Shown here: one piece after another, positions 41,451-54,251 of the stretch
Layout: each line of letters starts with the position of its first letter
Numbering within the stretch: the stretch's first letter is position 1
Origin: Embleya scabrispora DSM 41855
Lineage (GTDB): Bacteria > Actinomycetota > Actinomycetes > Streptomycetales > Streptomycetaceae
DNA: 64,000 nucleotides
Direction: 5' to 3'
Assembly (NCBI RefSeq): GCF_000372745.1
Contig: NZ_KB889719.1
Location: 62,001-126,000, forward strand
The notes under the pieces: generated by a model
The model's input: the letters and a program-made list of their open reading frames with translations, nothing else
What the model was told of the DNA's origin: nothing
Databases searched by the model: none
Position numbers and translations under genes: made by a program

Positions 41451-42488
41451 ATGAAGTCCTCCTCGATGTCCCCCCGCTCGATCGGCCTGGTGTGCGCGGC
41501 GTCCGCACAGGGGCTGATCGGTGCCGCCGCCGGGGTCTCCGCGGTGTTGTCCGACTATCCGGTGACCGGCGGCCAGATGCTCCGGTACGCGGTGGCCGCG
41601 CTCGTGCTGTTCGGGGTGTTGCGGCTGCGCCGGATCCCGTTGCTGCGGCCGACCCGGCGGGAGATGGTCCGACTGGGGCTGCTCGCGCTGTGCGGCCAGA
41701 CGCTGTTCAACCTGTTCCTGTTCGCCGCGCTGGACCGGGCGGATCCGGCCACGGTGGGCAGCATCCTGGGCGCCACGCCGCTGCTGCTGGTGCTGGCCGC
41801 GCCGGTGCTGGGCGGGCGGCGACCGAGCCGGTCGGTGCTGCTCGCCTCGCTCGTGGTGGTCGCGGGGGCGGCGGTGGTGCAGGGGCTCGGCGCGGGCACG
41901 GCGGTGGGGTTGCTGTTCGCGTGCGGGGTGGCGCTGTGCGAGGTGGGCTTCACGCTGATCGCGGTGCCGCTGCTGCCGCGGTTGGGGGCCTGGCGGATCG
42001 CCGCGTACGCGACCGCGACGGCGATTCCGCAGATGCTGGTGGTCGGGGCGTTCACCGACGGCACCGAGCTGATCCGGATGCCGTCCGGGACCGAGCTCGC
42101 CGCGCTGCTCTACCTGGCGCTGCCGCTCACCGCCGGGGCGTTCCTGCTGTGGTACTCGGCGCTGGCCCGGATCGAGCCGGAGCGGGCCGGGCTGTTCATG
42201 GGCCTGGTGCCGGTGACCGCGGCGATGTCCGGTCTGGTCCTGGGCACCGGCGCGCCGACCGTGGGGCAGTTCGGCGGCGCGCTCCTGGTCGGGGTGGGCG
42301 TGGTCCTGGGCATGCGGTCCGAGCGCGGCGACCGGGGGAAACCGATGGCACCGGAGGCGGTGGTGCCGGTGGTGCCGGTGGTGCCGGTGGCAGCGGCGGC
42401 ACCGGAAACGCACGCATTCGGGGAGCCGGCCGAGGAAATCTCCGCGCGGCCCGCAACATCCGTGGGCCCGCCGCCCACAAACCGATGA
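41451..42488 (+). CDS. EamA/DMT-family exporter
   Basis: 345 aa with ten hydrophobic segments in two five-helix halves. GQTLFNLFLFAALDRADPAT and VGSILGATPLLLVL are the EamA repeat-1 motif; ERAGLFMGLVPVTAAMSGLV is the repeat-2 counterpart. The C-terminal 60 residues are a Val/Pro/Ala-rich cytoplasmic tail with PVVPVVPV repeats. ATG at 41451; a second ATG at 41466 is possible. It likely exports amino acids or metabolites under control of the divergent MocR protein. Confidence 0.9.
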   Translation: MKSSSMSPRSIGLVCAASAQGLIGAAAGVSAVLSDYPVTGGQMLRYAVAALVLFGVLRLRRIPLLRPTRREMVRLGLLALCGQTLFNLFLFAALDRADPATVGSILGATPLLLVLAAPVLGGRRPSRSVLLASLVVVAGAAVVQGLGAGTAVGLLFACGVALCEVGFTLIAVPLLPRLGAWRIAAYATATAIPQMLVVGAFTDGTELIRMPSGTELAALLYLALPLTAGAFLLWYSALARIEPERAGLFMGLVPVTAAMSGLVLGTGAPTVGQFGGALLVGVGVVLGMRSERGDRGKPMAPEAVVPVVPVVPVAAAAPETHAFGEPAEEISARPATSVGPPPTNR

Positions 42489-42516
42489 AAGCCTTCATCG
42501 GACCGAGGAGTGCGAC

Positions 42517-43080
42517 TTGGACGGCCCCACCACCCGGGAGGTGACCGGGATCGCGCGCGACCCGGCCCTGCTGGAGGCGTTCTATCGGAGAAACATCGAC
42601 GCCCTTTTCCGGGTGATCGAATTCCGCAACGCCAAGGCGCTCGAACAACGACTCCGGGACATGGGCGTCTCGGTGGTCGTGGACTACGTGCCGGTGGACA
42701 AGCAGTGCCGGGAGCCGCGCTTTCGCGAGTACGCGATGTCGGGTGACGACCTCACCGCGATCTACCACTGGGAGGAGGCCCGGCCGAAGAACGGCGACCG
42801 GCTCGACGACGCCGAGATCGCCCACCTCGTCCAGGGCTGGCACGAACTGGTCCCCGCGCTGATTCCGCCGGGCACCACGCTGGTGCTCACCGAAGGGGTG
42901 ATCGGCGACGGGGAAAGGGGCGGATCGATCGGTTCGTACGCCCTGGCCTCCGGCCCGGTGGCGCCCTGCGAGCTCGAACCCAAGCCCGGCTATCGCCCGC
43001 CCCCGACAAAGAAGTACGACAGCCCCTTCGTGCCCGCCCCGTACTACCCCCCGACCCCGCCGGCGACCTCGGCGCCGTGA
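42517..43080 (+). CDS. Uncharacterised protein with Pro-rich tail
   Basis: 187 aa, TTG start 7 bp after GAGGAG. Family not recognised. Residues 13-35 (ARDPALLEAFYRRNIDALFR) look like the first helix of ECF sigma region 2, but nothing further matches a sigma factor. The middle part is alpha/beta (VSVVVDYVPVDKQC, PPGTTLVLTEGVIGDGERGG). The last 30 residues are rich in Pro/Tyr and probably disordered. It lies 28 bp after the EamA gene and may share its transcript. Confidence 0.65.
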   Translation: MDGPTTREVTGIARDPALLEAFYRRNIDALFRVIEFRNAKALEQRLRDMGVSVVVDYVPVDKQCREPRFREYAMSGDDLTAIYHWEEARPKNGDRLDDAEIAHLVQGWHELVPALIPPGTTLVLTEGVIGDGERGGSIGSYALASGPVAPCELEPKPGYRPPPTKKYDSPFVPAPYYPPTPPATSAP

Positions 43081-43138
43081 TCGGTTCGGGCCGCTCTACC
43101 CTGGACCAGGCCCCGTTACCGCATGAGTGAGGATCACG

Positions 43139-44797
<1,659 letters not shown>

Positions 44798-44802
44798 GCT
44801 CG

Positions 44803-44833
44803 GCCGGCCCGGGGGATCCCTCCCCGGGCCGGC
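44803..44833 (+). terminator. Hairpin terminator of the class I fumarase gene
   Basis: GCCGGCCCGGGG, 7-nt loop, CCCCGGGCCGGC: a perfect 12-bp stem starting 5 bp after the stop. Confidence 0.85.
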
Positions 44834-44858
44834 ACCCGGCGCGGCACCCCGGCTCGGG

Positions 44859-45068
44859 TCACGTCAGGTCGCGGAAGAACGACCTGACGTCTTCGACGAA
44901 CAACTCGGGTACCTCCATCGCGGCGAAGTGACCCCCCCGGTCGAACTCGGACCAGCGCACGATCCGGTACGACTGCTCGGCGAACGCGCGGATCGCCAGG
45001 GTGATGTCGTGCAACTCGGCCTGCGGGATGTCGACGCGGAACGGGTGGATGGCGGTGGAGGCGCTCAT
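44859..45068 (-). pseudogene. Epoxide hydrolase remnant with internal deletion
   Basis: 69 aa. Residues 7-25 (IHPFRVDIPQAELHDITLAI) match the very N-terminus of epoxide hydrolase N-domains. From residue 32 on (SYRIVRWSEFDRGGHFAAME, VPELFVEDVRSFF) it matches the extreme C-terminus, including the catalytic-His GGHFAAME motif. About 300 residues with the nucleophile Asp are missing, yet the frame is kept. It is probably a clean in-frame deletion. Activity is not expected. Confidence 0.7.
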
Positions 45069-45138
45069 GATGGTTCCCCGAGCTTCGTGATGTTCGTGGT
45101 GCCGGTCGTGTGGTTCGGGCAGGCGGTGGCCCGAGGGC

Positions 45139-45588
45139 TCAGGCGCCGGCGAGTTCGGCGTTGACGCGGGCGGTGACCAGGGTCAGTACGCGGCCGGCGG
45201 TGGCCAGGTCGTCGGGCGGGATGTCGGCGTACACCCGGCCCAGGACCTCCCCGATCGCGCCGGCGATCTCGGCGTGGCGGGCCCGGCCGGCAGCGGTGAA
45301 GCCGATCCGGGTCGGGGCGTCGGCGGGTGCTTCCAGCAGGCCGACCTCGATCAGGTCGGTGATCGTGGTGTGGGCGGCGTCGGCGTCGATCTTCAGCGCT
45401 CCCGATGCCGTGCGGGCGAGGTCGCCGCGCTCGACCGTGCCACCGCCGACGGCGGTGAGCTTGAGCGTCACCCACTGGCGGTAGTCGGCGCCCGTGCCGG
45501 CCAGGATGCCGTCCAGGACGGCCCGGTGCGCGTTCTCGGCCCGGCCGAGCACCTGCGGGTTCAGGACGGGGGCGGCGGTGGTGGTCAT
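45139..45588 (-). CDS. MarR-like winged-helix protein
   Basis: 149 aa. ATG at 45588 overlaps the stop of the upstream MarR gene (ATGA), and AAGGAG lies 6 bp before. Helical with a winged-helix-like centre (AAHTTITDLIEVGLLEAPAD, TRIGFTAAGRARHAEIAGAI). The recognition helix is weaker than in typical MarR proteins, so it may work as a partner of its overlapping neighbour. Confidence 0.75.
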   Translation of the reverse strand: MTTTAAPVLNPQVLGRAENAHRAVLDGILAGTGADYRQWVTLKLTAVGGGTVERGDLARTASGALKIDADAAHTTITDLIEVGLLEAPADAPTRIGFTAAGRARHAEIAGAIGEVLGRVYADIPPDDLATAGRVLTLVTARVNAELAGA

Positions 45589-46064
45589 GACTGCTCCTTG
45601 GTGTCGATGTCGGTGCCGAGCGGTGCGTCGAGCAGGGCCGCCAACTCGGCGGCGAAGGCCCTGGAGCGCGGGCTTCCCGGGCCGCCCAGCGGGGCCAGGA
45701 ATTGTTCGTGCAGGTCTCGGACGATGGCGATCGCGCGGCCGGTGACCTCGCGCCCGTGCTCGGTGAGCGCCAGCCGGATCGCCCGGCTGTCGGTGGCGTC
45801 CCGGGTGCGCTCGATCACGCCCGCGCTTTCCAGGGCCCGGGCCAGCTTGGAGACGTAGAGCGCCTCCAGGCCGGTGTGGTCGGCGAGTTCGCGTTGGCTG
45901 GGGCGCCGTCCGGAGCGCTCCATGCCGTACAGCGAACCCAGCAGCGAGTACTGCGCGTGGGTCAGGCCCAGTGGTCCGATGGCCCGATCGACCGCCACCC
46001 GCCACTTCATCGACAGGCGCCAGACCAGGAAGCCGGGTGTTGCGCCCTCGGTTGTCATGCTCAT
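45585..46064 (-). CDS. MarR-family regulator
   Basis: 159 aa. Winged helix: GLTHAQYSLLGSLYGMERSG, RPSQRELADHTGLEALYVSK, then RTRDATDSRAIRLALTEHG as the wing. ATG at 46064 has no ribosome site and sits right after an A/T-rich promoter-like stretch, so it is likely leaderless. It overlaps the second MarR-like gene by 4 bp. A 13-bp direct repeat just upstream is its probable operator. Confidence 0.88.
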   Translation of the reverse strand: MSMTTEGATPGFLVWRLSMKWRVAVDRAIGPLGLTHAQYSLLGSLYGMERSGRRPSQRELADHTGLEALYVSKLARALESAGVIERTRDATDSRAIRLALTEHGREVTGRAIAIVRDLHEQFLAPLGGPGSPRSRAFAAELAALLDAPLGTDIDTKEQS

Positions 46065-46075
46065 GGCGAATACAA

Positions 46076-46103
46076 TACATGGCTACTAAGTACATGGCTA
46101 CTA
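46076..46103 (-). repeat. 13-bp direct repeat upstream of marR
   Basis: TACATGGCTACTA occurs at 46076-46088 and again at 46091-46103 (15-bp period), directly upstream of the marR start. Each copy carries an AGTA...TACT half dyad on the reverse strand. It is a likely autoregulatory operator overlapping the promoter. Confidence 0.6.
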
Positions 46104-46124
46104 TTATCGGGGAACGGCGCCAAG

Positions 46125-46160
46125 CCCTCGGCGCGGGGCGGGTTCGCCCCGTGCCGAGGG
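46125..46160 (-). terminator. Hairpin terminator of the AfsR-type gene
   Basis: CCCTCGGCGCGGGGCG, GGTT, CGCCCCGTGCCGAGGG: a 16-bp stem with one G-T pair, 18 bp past the stop. Confidence 0.82.
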
Positions 46161-46178
46161 TGGTCGGTGTCCGGCGCG

Positions 46179-49100
46179 TTACTCGCTCGCGCGGGCCGCC
46201 CGGATCGCTTCGTCGCGGGTCAGTGCCGCGCCTCGGAGGTAGTGCGTGGTGAACTCGGGCCCGGCCACCGCCCGGATCGCGGCCTCGGTCGCGAAGACGT
46301 CCGTGTCGACCCGGTTGCCCCCGCGCAGTACCGCGGCGGCGCCGAGCAGCAGCGCGGCCCGCCGTTCGTCCCCGGCGTGTGCGGCCGACTCGGCCAGGCC
46401 CAGTACGGCCGCCGCGGCGCCCACCGCGCTGGCCGGCGGGGTGAGCGCGGCGTCCAGGGCCGCGCCGTAGTGCTCGTGCGCGGTCGCCCGGTCGCCCTCG
46501 GCGGCGGCGATCCGGCCCAGACCGACCCAGGCGAGCGAGCGCGTATCCAGGTACCACATCGCCGCCTCCGCGTCGCCGTGCAGTGCCTGGCGGTACAGCG
46601 CGGTCGCCGTCGTCGGGTCACCCGTCAGCCGGGCCACGTCGCCCAGACCGCGCAGCGCCATGCGGACCTTCACCGGCGCACCGGTGCGGCGTGCGAGTTC
46701 CTCGGCCCGGGCGAACCCGAGTCGGGCGGGCGCGGTGCGACCGGCCCGCAGATCCAAGTCGGCTCGGCAGTTCAGGAAGTCGATCAAATCCTCGATCGAG
46801 CCGAGCTCCGAGGCCAGCGCGATCGCCTCGTCGATCAGCTCGGCCGAGCCGGCCGAGTCACCGCGCCAGTCGGCGAGTTGCGCGAGCGGTTCCAGGACGT
46901 TGGCCAGTCCCCACCGGTCGCCCAACGCCCGGAACCCGTCGGCCGCCGCCGAGAGCGGACCGGCCGCCGCCTCGGTGTCGCCGGTGAACAGCGCGAGATA
47001 CCCGCTGCCCAGCAGCCCGACCGCGCGCGCCCACGGGTCGTCGGCGGCCTGTGCGACGTGTGCCTGCGGGTCCGACCGGTCGGGTCCGCCGACCAGGGCC
47101 CACTGCACCATCAGCGCGGGGTGGCGCAGCGGACGGCGGATACCGCTCATGATCGCCGCGGCCCGATCCAGCGCCGCGTCGAGCACGAGGCCCCCGCCCG
47201 CCTCGGGGGCCGCCGCCGCGTTCACCACACACAGCACGTACTCCTCGGCGAGTTCGCCGCCCGCCTCGACGTCCGAGCTCGTCCCGATCCCGTTCGTCAC
47301 CGCCGCGAAGAGTTCGGCCGAGCGGGACGAGTTGGCGCCACGTGTGCCGCCGAGCCACCACGACCAGGTGAGGACGGCGTGCAGGCGCAGCGCGAGCTCG
47401 GGATCCGCGCCGATGGCCCAGCGCAACGCGGCGTCGGTGTTGCCCTGTTCGGCGGTGAGCCGGCGCAGCAGGGCGAGCTGATCCGGGCCGCGCAGACCCG
47501 CGTCCGCCTCGTCGGCCAGGGCCAGGAAGTATTCGGCGTGCGCGCGCCGTACCCGCTCCTCCTCACCGGCCTCGGCGAGCCGGGCCACGCCGAAGGCGCG
47601 GATCGTCTCCAGCATCCGGAACCGGCCACCGTCCCCGTCCGCCACGGTGACCAGTGACTTCTCGGCCAGCCCGGCGAGCAGGTCGTCGGCCTCGTCCGCG
47701 GGGACACCGCATACCGTGGCGATCGCGGCCAACGTCGCGCCGCCGGCGAACACGGTGAGCCGGCGGGCGAGCGCGCGTTCGTCGGGATCGAGCAGGTCCC
47801 AACTCCACTCGACGACCGCGTGCAGCGTGCGATGCCGAGGTGCCGCGGTCCGACTCCCGCGCGAGAGCAGTCGGAACCGGTCGTCCAGTCGTGCGGCGAC
47901 CTCGGCCAACGGCAGCGTGCGCAGCCGGGCGGCGGCGAGTTCTATGGCCAGCGGCAATCCGTCGAGCGCGGCGCAGATCCGCGTCACGTCCGGCGCGTTG
48001 TCGGCGGTGACCACGAAGCCGGGCCGCACCGCCGCGGCGCGCGCGGCGAACAGCTCGACCGCGGGTGCCGCGCGCAGCGTGTCCAGGTCGGCGCCGGCGG
48101 CGGGCAGCGCCAGTTGTGGTACCGGGCACAACACCTCGCCGGTGATGCCCAGCGGTTCGCGGCTCGTGGCCAGGATCCGCACCCCCGGGCAGCCGTCCAG
48201 CACCCGGTGCGCCAGCGTGGCCGCGCCGTCCACCACGTGCTCGCAGTTGTCCAGGATCAGCAGCAGCCGATGTTCGGCGAGCACCGCGACGATCCGCGCA
48301 CCGGGGTCGCTCTCGGCGGTCCGCGCGCTCACGCCGCCCGCCTCGCGGATGCCCAGCGCCGCCGCCACCACATGCGGCAGCGCCGCGTCGTCGGCGGCCC
48401 GGGTGAGGTCGACGAAGCACACCTGCTCGACGGTGCGCGCGGCGGTCTCCACGGCGAGCCGGGTCTTCCCGGTGCCGCCGGGCCCGGTCAGGGTGACCAG
48501 CCGCTCGCCGGCCGTCGCGGTCAGCCGGGCCAGTTCGTGTTCGCGGCCGACGAAGCCGGTGAGCCGGCCGGGCGGCGCGGCGAACTCGGGGACCGGCAGC
48601 GCCGGTTCGACCAGCGGCGTACGCGGCGTCGGCAGTACCGGCGCGGGCGGCCCGCCGAGTTCGCCGCGCAGCACCGCGAGCTGCACGGCGGCCAGTTCGG
48701 GGGAGGGGTCGGCGCCGAGCTCCTCGGCGAGCACCCGGCGCAGGTCCTCGTACACCTCCAGTGCCTCGGCCTGCCGGCCGCTGCCGCTCAGCGCCCGCAT
48801 CAGCAGCCCGCGCGGACGCTCGCGCAGCGGGTGCGCGTCGACCAGGACGCGCAGTTCCGGGATCGCCCCGCGCAGCCCGCCGAGCACGATCTCGGCCTCG
48901 ATCCGGTCCTCGGCTGCGGTCACCCGCAGCTCCTCCAGCCGGGTGGCCCGCGCCCCCGCGTACGGCACGTCCGCCAGCGCCGGCCCGCGCCACAGGGCGA
49001 CCGCTTCGCCCAGCAGCGCGGCGGAGGAGGCGTGTTCGCCCGCCGCGAGCGCCTGCCGACCGGCCCGGACCAGCCGCTCGAACCGATGCGCGTCCACCGC

Positions 49101-49394
49101 CTCCGGATCCACCGCCAGCCGGTATCCGGTCGTGTGGAACTCGATCGACTCGGCATCGCCGACATGCGATCGGAGCCCGCGGCGCAGCCGGGACACGTGC
49201 GACTGCAACGCGTTCGCGGCCCCGGCCGGCGGATCCTCGCCGTACAGCCCGTCGATCAGTCGCTCGATGGGCACGATGTGGCCCGCGTCCAGCAGCAACA
49301 ACGCGAGCAGCGCCCGCGCTCCGGGCCCACCGACGGCGACCGGACTCCCGTCGGGCAGTCGAACGTCAACCGGTCCCAGGATGCCGAAGATCAT
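46179..49394 (-). CDS. AfsR/SARP-family regulator (BTAD, NTPase, TPR)
   Basis: 1071 aa. OmpR-type DNA-binding domain at about 1-90 (MIFGILGPVDVRLPDG), bacterial transcriptional activation domain at about 95-245 (LRRVLAEELGADPSPELAAV), STAND NTPase with P-loop LTGPGGTGKTRLAVE (about 300) and LLILDNCEHVVDG, then TPR-like helices to the end. The ATG at 49394 has no Shine-Dalgarno but a GATAAT hexamer ends 6 bp before it, which fits a leaderless start. These large SARPs activate secondary-metabolite or stress genes. No biosynthetic cluster is in view, so the target is unknown. Confidence 0.92.
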   Translation of the reverse strand: MIFGILGPVDVRLPDGSPVAVGGPGARALLALLLLDAGHIVPIERLIDGLYGEDPPAGAANALQSHVSRLRRGLRSHVGDAESIEFHTTGYRLAVDPEAVDAHRFERLVRAGRQALAAGEHASSAALLGEAVALWRGPALADVPYAGARATRLEELRVTAAEDRIEAEIVLGGLRGAIPELRVLVDAHPLRERPRGLLMRALSGSGRQAEALEVYEDLRRVLAEELGADPSPELAAVQLAVLRGELGGPPAPVLPTPRTPLVEPALPVPEFAAPPGRLTGFVGREHELARLTATAGERLVTLTGPGGTGKTRLAVETAARTVEQVCFVDLTRAADDAALPHVVAAALGIREAGGVSARTAESDPGARIVAVLAEHRLLLILDNCEHVVDGAATLAHRVLDGCPGVRILATSREPLGITGEVLCPVPQLALPAAGADLDTLRAAPAVELFAARAAAVRPGFVVTADNAPDVTRICAALDGLPLAIELAAARLRTLPLAEVAARLDDRFRLLSRGSRTAAPRHRTLHAVVEWSWDLLDPDERALARRLTVFAGGATLAAIATVCGVPADEADDLLAGLAEKSLVTVADGDGGRFRMLETIRAFGVARLAEAGEEERVRRAHAEYFLALADEADAGLRGPDQLALLRRLTAEQGNTDAALRWAIGADPELALRLHAVLTWSWWLGGTRGANSSRSAELFAAVTNGIGTSSDVEAGGELAEEYVLCVVNAAAAPEAGGGLVLDAALDRAAAIMSGIRRPLRHPALMVQWALVGGPDRSDPQAHVAQAADDPWARAVGLLGSGYLALFTGDTEAAAGPLSAAADGFRALGDRWGLANVLEPLAQLADWRGDSAGSAELIDEAIALASELGSIEDLIDFLNCRADLDLRAGRTAPARLGFARAEELARRTGAPVKVRMALRGLGDVARLTGDPTTATALYRQALHGDAEAAMWYLDTRSLAWVGLGRIAAAEGDRATAHEHYGAALDAALTPPASAVGAAAAVLGLAESAAHAGDERRAALLLGAAAVLRGGNRVDTDVFATEAAIRAVAGPEFTTHYLRGAALTRDEAIRAARASE

Positions 49395-49603
49395 TGGGCG
49401 ATTATCCCGGTCCCGAGCGGAAAGCGACCGAGTGTCGGCGCAGCGGGCGCGGCGTCGTGAAAAGGCCGGGCGTTCGGGTCCGGGGCGCGCCGGATGTCCT
49501 CGGCGTTTCCTTACGGTTACGTGTCGTCGCCTTGTCGTGCCGGTGCGCATGGGTCGGTTCGACTCGGGTAGGCGACTGACACACCCGACCCGAGGAGAGC
49601 AGC

Positions 49604-49891
49604 GTGACGGAACGGATCGAGATAGTGCGCGGAGTTCGCACCGCGACCTGGACGCCCCCGGTGGCCGGCGCGTGTGCGACCGCGGATCGACAGTTGTTTC
49701 TCGGTTACCCCGGTGAACCCGTCGTCGCCCGTCTCGCCCGCGAGGAGGACGCCAAGCGCGTCTGCGCGCGCTGTTCCGTCCTGCTCGAATGCCGTGCGAG
49801 CGCGCTGGCCGAAACGACTCCGGTCGGTGTCCGCGGCGGCCTGACCGCGAACGAGCGCGGCGCCGTGCGTCGACGCCGCGCCCATCACTGA
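49604..49891 (+). CDS. WhiB-family iron-sulfur regulator
   Basis: 95 aa, GTG at 49604 after GAGGAG. Four cluster-binding Cys: GACATADRQLF, then RVCARCSVLLECRASAL (CxxCx5C). The GVRGGLTANER turn and a basic tail RRRR follow, all typical of Wbl proteins. It binds a 4Fe-4S cluster and usually region 4 of the primary sigma factor. The position next to glpX resembles wblI in Streptomyces. It is convergent with the MFS fusion gene, the stops being 7 bp apart. Confidence 0.93.
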   Translation: MTERIEIVRGVRTATWTPPVAGACATADRQLFLGYPGEPVVARLAREEDAKRVCARCSVLLECRASALAETTPVGVRGGLTANERGAVRRRRAHH

Positions 49892-49898
49892 TCCCGCG

Positions 49899-52178
<2,280 letters not shown>

Positions 52179-53210
52179 CTAACGCGCGTGGTCGAAGTCG
52201 ATCGCGCTGTACGCCCGCAGCTTCGCGAGCCGGTGCTGGCTGTCGATCTGCCTGATCGTGCCGCTCTTGGAGCGCATCACCAGCGAGGAGGTGAGCGCCG
52301 TGCTGGAGCGGTAGCGCACCCCGCGCAGCAGTTCGCCGTCGGTGATGCCGGTCGCGACGAAGAAGACGTTGTCGCCGCGGACCAGGTCGTCGGTCAGCAG
52401 CACGCGCGACAGGTCGTGCCCGGCGTCGATCGCCTTCGCCCGCTCGGCCTCGTCCTTGGGCCACAGCCGGCCCTGGATCACGCCGCCCATGCACTTGATC
52501 GCGGCGGCGGCGATGATGCCCTCCGGCGTGCCGCCGATGCCGAGCAGCAGGTCGACGCCGGTGCCGTCCTTGGCCGCCATGATCGCGCCGGCCACGTCGC
52601 CGTCGGTGATGAACTTGATCCGGGCGCCGGCCTCGCGGATCTCCTTGACCATCGAGTCGTGCCGGGGTCGGTCCAGGATGCAGACCGTGACGTCCTCCAC
52701 GGCGCTGTGCTTGGCCTTGGCCACCCGGCGGATGTTCTCCGCGATCGGCGCGGTCAGGTCCACCACGTCGGCCGCTTCCGGGCCGGTGACCAGCTTCTCC
52801 ATGTAGAACACGGCCGAGGGGTCGTACATGCTGCCCCGCTCGGACACGGCCATCACCGCGACCGCGTTGTTCATCCCCTTGGCGGTCAGCGTGGTGCCGT
52901 CCACCGGGTCGACCGCGACGTCGCACTCGGGTCCGGAGCCGTCGCCGACCCGTTCGCCGTTGAACAGCATCGGGGCGTCGTCCTTCTCGCCCTCGCCGAT
53001 CACCACGACACCGTTCATCGACACGGTGTGGATCAGGCTGCGCATCGCCTTGACGGCGGCGCCGTCCGCGCCGTTCTTGTCACCTCGACCGACCCAGCGG
53101 CCGGCCGCCATCGCGGCGGCCTCGGTGACGCGGACGAGTTCGAGTGCGAGGTTGCGGTCCGGGGCTTCCGGTGCGACTTCGAGCTGCGGAGGTACAGATT
53201 GGTCCGTCAT
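52179..53210 (-). CDS. glpX: Fructose-1,6-bisphosphatase class II
   Basis: 343 aa, ATG at 53210 with GGAAGG upstream. Family motifs: [39 protein letters not shown] (metal-binding Asp residues) and [20 protein letters not shown]. GlpX is the main FBPase of actinobacteria and, with PEPCK, completes gluconeogenesis. It is divergent from the DUF4245 gene, a neighbour seen in other Streptomyces. Confidence 0.95.
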   Translation of the reverse strand: MTDQSVPPQLEVAPEAPDRNLALELVRVTEAAAMAAGRWVGRGDKNGADGAAVKAMRSLIHTVSMNGVVVIGEGEKDDAPMLFNGERVGDGSGPECDVAVDPVDGTTLTAKGMNNAVAVMAVSERGSMYDPSAVFYMEKLVTGPEAADVVDLTAPIAENIRRVAKAKHSAVEDVTVCILDRPRHDSMVKEIREAGARIKFITDGDVAGAIMAAKDGTGVDLLLGIGGTPEGIIAAAAIKCMGGVIQGRLWPKDEAERAKAIDAGHDLSRVLLTDDLVRGDNVFFVATGITDGELLRGVRYRSSTALTSSLVMRSKSGTIRQIDSQHRLAKLRAYSAIDFDHAR

Positions 53211-53424
53211 CTGGCGGGCCTTCCTGTAGGGGAACCGGTCCGTAACCACGAGGGGTGCCCTGATCCCCCGGGGCCGTGTGTCATCGCTGCGGGTGGCACG
53301 GCGATCGCGCGGCCCCGAGTCCGGACTGGTTCCAACGGGATTGCCCCGATGTTATCGGTGAGCGGTGGTATCGGTGCAGGTAGCCCGTGCAAAACGAGAC
53401 GGTGCGGAATGCGACCATGTTCGG

Positions 53425-53949
53425 GTGGCGAGGAAGTCGGGTCGAGAGACCGTTCGGGACATGGTTCTTTCCTTGGGAGCGTGCGGCCTGGTGGTCGGCG
53501 CGCTGTTCCTGGTGGCGCCGCACAGCGGCGCGGATCCGGTGAAGCGGGTGCCCTACGAACCTTCCTTCCTGCAGGCGGCCCGGGTCTCGCCGTATCCACT
53601 GCTCGCCCCGCGGGGACTGAGCGAGCGGTGGCGGGCGACGTCGGTGAACTTCACGGGGTTCGACCGCAACCAGACCACGTGGCACATCGGCTTCATCAAC
53701 CCCAACGACAAGTACGCCGCGGTCGAGCAGACCAACGGCTTCACCGACGAACTGGTCCGGGACAAGGGCAAGCGCGGGCAACCGATCGGCAACCGGGACG
53801 TGGCCGGCGAGCAGTGGAAGGCGTACGACGGCCCCAAATATCGTTCGTTGGTTCGGGTGCGCGACGGCGTGACCACGATGGTCACCGGCAATGCGACTTT
53901 CGAGGATTTGACCGTTCTCGCCGCATCCCTGCGAACTGCCGCCAGCTGA
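53425..53949 (+). CDS. DUF4245 membrane-anchored protein
   Basis: 174 aa from the GTG at 53425, chosen because family members begin near KSGRETVRDMVLSLG. An earlier in-frame GTG at 53365 is possible. One N-terminal membrane segment (about 12-33, LGACGLVVGALFLVAP) puts the rest outside the cytoplasm. The conserved core holds RWRATSVNFTGFDRNQTTWH, GFINPNDKYAAVEQTNG and a closing VTGNATFEDLTVLAASL. The function of DUF4245 is unknown; it often lies next to glpX. Confidence 0.85.
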   Translation: MARKSGRETVRDMVLSLGACGLVVGALFLVAPHSGADPVKRVPYEPSFLQAARVSPYPLLAPRGLSERWRATSVNFTGFDRNQTTWHIGFINPNDKYAAVEQTNGFTDELVRDKGKRGQPIGNRDVAGEQWKAYDGPKYRSLVRVRDGVTTMVTGNATFEDLTVLAASLRTAAS

Positions 53950-54251
53950 GCCGAAAGTCGGCGGATCCGCCGGACGTATCGGGGTGACTCGGGCAGCCGG
54001 CTGCGCAGGATGTACAGCGGCTTGTAAAGGTTCCGTAAAGACCACACGCCTTCCTCTGCCCCGCGCGTTACTCCCGCCCCTAGGGTCCGGAAGCCCGGTC
54101 GAACGTGTGTCGGCATCGTCGTGACCCGATGGTTGCCGCCATGTGTCCGCCGGGCTTTCCGAGTCGGCCCGACGTCGTGTGCGCTTGATCAGATCCCACG
54201 CGACGTCGCTTTGCGTCCGGGGATCGCTCCCCGGTCGGAAAGGGGAGCACG
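53950..54251 (+). promoter_or_regulatory. Upstream region of the first M6 protease
   Basis: 302 bp with no gene. GTAAAGGTTCC is followed directly by GTAAAG (54024-54040), an 11-bp period direct repeat reminiscent of SARP or response-regulator sites. A short hairpin CCGGGG / CCCCGG (54217-54234) lies in front of the ribosome site. Confidence 0.35.
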
